A program made the position numbers and the translations under genes. 8,662 bases of DNA from Acidobacteriota bacterium (GTDB lineage Bacteria; Acidobacteriota; Terriglobia; Terriglobales; Acidobacteriaceae), in assembly GCA_021793595.1 (NCBI GenBank), contig JAJYSL010000183.1, positions 1 through 8,662 on the forward strand. Reading direction: 5' to 3'. Positions within the stretch are counted from its first letter, which is position 1. Each line of letters starts with the position of its first letter. Under the pieces are notes generated by a model. It searched no databases. It had not been told where the DNA came from and saw nothing but the letters and a program-made list of their open reading frames with translations. Shown here in pieces: positions 7,209 to 8,662 of this stretch.

Positions 7209-8201
7209 TTACCCCAGCTTGTCATACCAGGGGCTTGCCGACTGCAGAACCTGATTGATCTGTTCGATGTTTTCCGCGCCCTTGGTGTTCAACCACTCTT
7301 CAAAGGCTGCAGCTCCGTTCTTCACATAAATCGGCACACCACCCTGCCATGTCGCACGCCCACACAGCACTCCGTTGAACTTCACGCCACATTCCACTGC
7401 GAATTCCAGACTCTCCAGGAAAACCGGACTGGTGACGCCAGCAGACAGATATACGAAAGGCAACTGTGTCGACGCCGCGGCTGCGCGCAAATGCTCCATC
7501 GCCTCCGCCCGCGTGTACGCTTTCTCACCTTGGTAGGCCTTGGTTCCTTCCACAAACTGCATCTGCACCGGAACCTCCACCTTCAGAACGTCGGCGCCGT
7601 ACCTTTCCTTCCCAAACTCCTGCATCGAGCGCAGGACGATCTCCGGCTTGCGCTTGGCGTACGCTAGCCCCTTTTCATCCTCTCCATGAACGCCGTATCC
7701 AACAAACTCAAGAAACAATGGAATGTCGTGCGCCCGACACTCCGCGCCAATACGCTCTACCCACGCGTGCTTCTGCTCATTGATCCAGGCGTCTTCAAAC
7801 GGCGTGTAATACACCAGAATCTTGACGCTGTCCGCACCCGCCTCCTTCAACCGAAGCACAGACCATCCTTCCGTCGCGGTAGGCAGGCGTTCAGGGTGGT
7901 CGACCGTGTAGCCCGCTTTCTCATAGGCCAACAGCAGTCCCTTCCCGTGGATGTGCTTGGCGGCCGAGAGTCCATACTGAACATCCAGCAGAATCGAGGA
8001 AGCGTGTTGGGTCAGTGCTTCCGCAACTAGTTCCTTGAACTCTGTCATCATGGAATCGGGTGGCTCTTTGCCACCCATTTCCTTCGCCAGCATATTTTTC
8101 AATACGCCGCGTTGATCCATCGCCGCGGCCGCAATGACACCGCGTTTGTCCGATACGGCCTTCAATCCCGCCACTTTTCCGGGGGTCAACTTGCTCGACA
8201 T
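7209..8201 (-). CDS. lacD: Class I tagatose-1,6-bisphosphate aldolase, LacD-like
   Basis: 330 aa, close to the roughly 326 aa of classical LacD. It cleaves tagatose-1,6-bisphosphate (relatives also accept fructose-1,6-bisphosphate and other ketohexose bisphosphates) to dihydroxyacetone phosphate and glyceraldehyde-3-phosphate by Schiff-base chemistry. Visible motifs are AMDQRG (27-32), Lys127 in SVKILVYY, Glu165 in FLEFVGYG, the presumed Schiff-base Lys207 in VLKVEVP, and LCGRATW (279-285). These three residues match streptococcal LacD Lys125, Glu163 and Lys205 with a constant offset of two. The ATG at 8201 has AGGAG 7 nt upstream and replaces a longer GTG reading from 8276. It is cytoplasmic and the first gene of the cluster. 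No LacA/LacB isomerase or LacC kinase lies beside it. A sulfofructose-phosphate aldolase (YihT-like) is a related alternative, less likely on length and neighbours. Confidence 0.88.
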   Translation of the reverse strand: MSSKLTPGKVAGLKAVSDKRGVIAAAAMDQRGVLKNMLAKEMGGKEPPDSMMTEFKELVAEALTQHASSILLDVQYGLSAAKHIHGKGLLLAYEKAGYTVDHPERLPTATEGWSVLRLKEAGADSVKILVYYTPFEDAWINEQKHAWVERIGAECRAHDIPLFLEFVGYGVHGEDEKGLAYAKRKPEIVLRSMQEFGKERYGADVLKVEVPVQMQFVEGTKAYQGEKAYTRAEAMEHLRAAAASTQLPFVYLSAGVTSPVFLESLEFAVECGVKFNGVLCGRATWQGGVPIYVKNGAAAFEEWLNTKGAENIEQINQVLQSASPWYDKLG

Positions 8202-8208
8202 AGTTGTT

Positions 8209-8213
8209 CTCCT
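8209..8213 (-). promoter_or_regulatory. Ribosome binding site of the aldolase gene
   Basis: AGGAG on the minus strand, 7 nt before the ATG at 8201. It sets the start there rather than at the in-frame GTG at 8276. Confidence 0.75.
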
Positions 8214-8291
8214 GCTTTTCTCAGATCCTTCAAGGATAAATACTTTCTGCCAGCCCCAGACTGGATCATCCTCCACTAGGCTGCCAGGCCA

Positions 8292-8309
8292 GTTGCATCG
8301 AAGTGCAAC
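8292..8309 (-). other. Hairpin in the leader
   Basis: Six-base perfect inverted repeat GTTGCA / TGCAAC around a six-base loop that reads CUUCGA in the minus-strand RNA. No run of U follows, so it is not an intrinsic terminator. It lies directly after the stop of the short leader ORF. Confidence 0.4.
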
Positions 8310-8327
8310 CTAGGACCCACTAGGACC
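8309..8327. repeat. Tandem CTAGGACC direct repeat, 10-bp period
   Basis: CTAGGACC occurs at 8310-8317 and 8320-8327, exactly one helical turn apart. A related CCACTAGG occurs at 8273-8280 and again at 8317-8324. The spacing would suit a protein touching one face of DNA, but such short repeats can be accidental. Confidence 0.4.
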
Positions 8328-8411
8328 GCTGTCGTGGTTCACGTGATTGGCTGTTACCTGGAGTCTCACTTGTATTTCGCGGTGTATGCAGGATGAGATC
8401 GTTCCGGTCAT
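8310..8411 (-). CDS. Possible 33-codon leader ORF
   Basis: ATG at 8411-8409 preceded by GGGGAGG (8414-8420) with only 2 nt between, then 33 codons beginning MTGTISSCIH and ending at TAG (8310-8312). The stop falls in the first CTAG repeat, and the 8292-8309 hairpin begins immediately after. There is no similarity to anything I recognise and no run of a regulatory codon. The ribosome-site spacing is shorter than ideal. It could be a regulatory leader peptide or chance. Confidence 0.22.
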   Translation of the reverse strand: MTGTISSCIHREIQVRLQVTANHVNHDSGPSGS

Positions 8412-8471
8412 AACCTCCCCGCGAAAGCGCTGCCGCAACCCCCAACGACTAGCCTCCCAAAGCTAACAATG

Positions 8472-8501
8472 AATATATGGAGACCTCGAGATAGATGTCA
8501 A
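8472..8501 (-). promoter_or_regulatory. Predicted sigma70-type promoter driving the operon
   Basis: On the minus strand TTGACA (8501-8496, 6/6) is followed after 18 nt by TATATT (8477-8472, 5/6). It points at the aldolase gene and gives a start near 8465. The -35 box overlaps the palindrome CAATCGATTG. Confidence 0.6.
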
Positions 8502-8517
8502 TCGATTGCGCACGATT
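8497..8517. promoter_or_regulatory. Operator-like site 1 (palindromic CAATCGATTG)
   Basis: The perfect 10-bp palindrome CAATCGATTG at 8499-8508 has the central CG and AAT/ATT arms typical of LacI/GalR-family operators. It overlaps the -35 box of the leftward promoter, a position suited to repression. The 21 bp here match site 2 (8546-8566) at 16 positions. No regulator gene is present in the window. Confidence 0.45.
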
Positions 8518-8543
8518 AAATCAATCCCCTACCCCGCCTCCAC

Positions 8544-8571
8544 TTGACAATCGATAGCAAAAGATTGTAGT
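8544..8571 (+). promoter_or_regulatory. Predicted divergent promoter reading off the right edge
   Basis: TTGACA (8544-8549, 6/6) followed after 16 nt by TGTAGT (8566-8571, 4/6). It points right, toward a gene beyond the window. The -35 box is good and the -10 weak. An open frame from ATG 8616 to the edge exists but has no ribosome site, so the served gene cannot be named. Confidence 0.4.
8546..8566. promoter_or_regulatory. Operator-like site 2 (CAATCGATAGC)
   Basis: Imperfect copy of site 1, 49 bp away, sharing CAATCGAT.GC and a downstream GATT. It also forms an inverted repeat ACAATC (8547-8552) / GATTGT (8563-8568) with a 10-nt spacer. It overlaps the -35 box of the rightward promoter. Confidence 0.4.
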
Positions 8572-8662
8572 GTGAGATCACTTGGGACACTCTGCCTACC
8601 GTACTCCGCAATGGAATGAGTCGGCATTTTGTGTTTTTTCACTCGAATTCCATGCCGGGAAA

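Larger units (their letters stand above)
8202..8471 (-). other. Long 5' leader of the galactoside operon
   Basis: If transcription starts about 7 nt past the proposed -10 box (near 8465), the aldolase mRNA carries an untranslated leader of about 260 nt. This stretch contains no recognisable protein family. On the minus strand it holds, in order, a G-rich segment, a short ORF (8310-8411), repeated CCTAG motifs, a hairpin (8292-8309) and the aldolase ribosome site. I do not recognise a known riboswitch class in it. Confidence 0.4.

Noticed and set aside
212..7667. Long plus-strand open frames opposite the genes
   Set aside because: They lie antisense to genes with complete catalytic motifs and carry no recognisable domains; they are frame shadows.
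8190..8270. Second short leader ORF from ATG 8270 (about 27 codons) overlapping the aldolase start
   Set aside because: Its GGAGG abuts the ATG with no spacer, and nothing else supports translation.
8202..8276. In-frame GTG extension of the aldolase by 25 codons
   Set aside because: The ATG at 8201 has AGGAG at ideal spacing and matches the usual LacD N-terminus; the extension looks non-coding.
8414..8465. G-rich minus-strand leader segment as a possible G-quadruplex
   Set aside because: Only three runs of three or more G occur, with long loops between them, so a stable three-tier quadruplex is not supported.
8616..8662. Open frame from ATG 8616 to the right edge
   Set aside because: Only 15 codons are visible, with no ribosome site and no recognisable sequence, so it cannot be called the divergent gene.
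1..8662. Mobile elements, CRISPR arrays, tRNA or rRNA genes
   Set aside because: I saw no transposase or integrase motifs, no spaced repeats and no tRNA-like cloverleaf on either strand.

Overview
The window holds a single leftward (minus-strand) gene cluster for breaking down galactosides, plus the control region that precedes it. The protein set (secreted glycosidases with Sec signals, a LacD-type aldolase, an ACS-family transporter and an HSL-type esterase), the clear AGGAG-like ribosome sites and the moderate-to-high GC by eye suggest a soil or plant-polymer-degrading bacterium. Acidobacteriota (Terriglobia) is my best guess. This is inference from protein style; no marker gene is present.

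Layout in transcription order, right to left. Positions 8202-8662 are non-coding and carry two divergent promoter-like pairs, each with its -35 box fused to an AATCGAT operator-like motif. A leader of roughly 260 nt follows, with a possible short ORF, CTAG repeats and a hairpin. Then come a LacD-like class I tagatose-1,6-bisphosphate aldolase (7209-8201), an exported GH27 alpha-galactosidase (5987-7177), an MFS transporter of the ACS type (4644-5918), an exported GH42 beta-galactosidase (2411-4582 or 4666), a degenerate M24 'pita-bread' protein lacking most metal ligands (1279-2421), an exported HSL-family esterase (58-1170), and possibly the start of one more gene running off the left edge (1-54). 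Gaps are short (3 to 108 nt) or negative, so one transcript is likely. I see no convincing terminator.

Inferred joint role: the esterase may remove acyl groups and the two exported galactosidases trim alpha- and beta-linked galactose from plant-type oligosaccharides outside the cytoplasm. The MFS protein imports a released sugar or sugar acid, and LacD splits a ketohexose bisphosphate into triose phosphates. The isomerase and kinase needed to feed LacD are absent here. The M24-like protein is the part whose role is least clear.

The parts belong to known families. The points most worth a second look are the metal-site-less M24 homologue, the divergent operator/promoter pair, the leader region, and the unusual pairing of a LacD aldolase with an ACS transporter and non-phosphorylating galactosidases.
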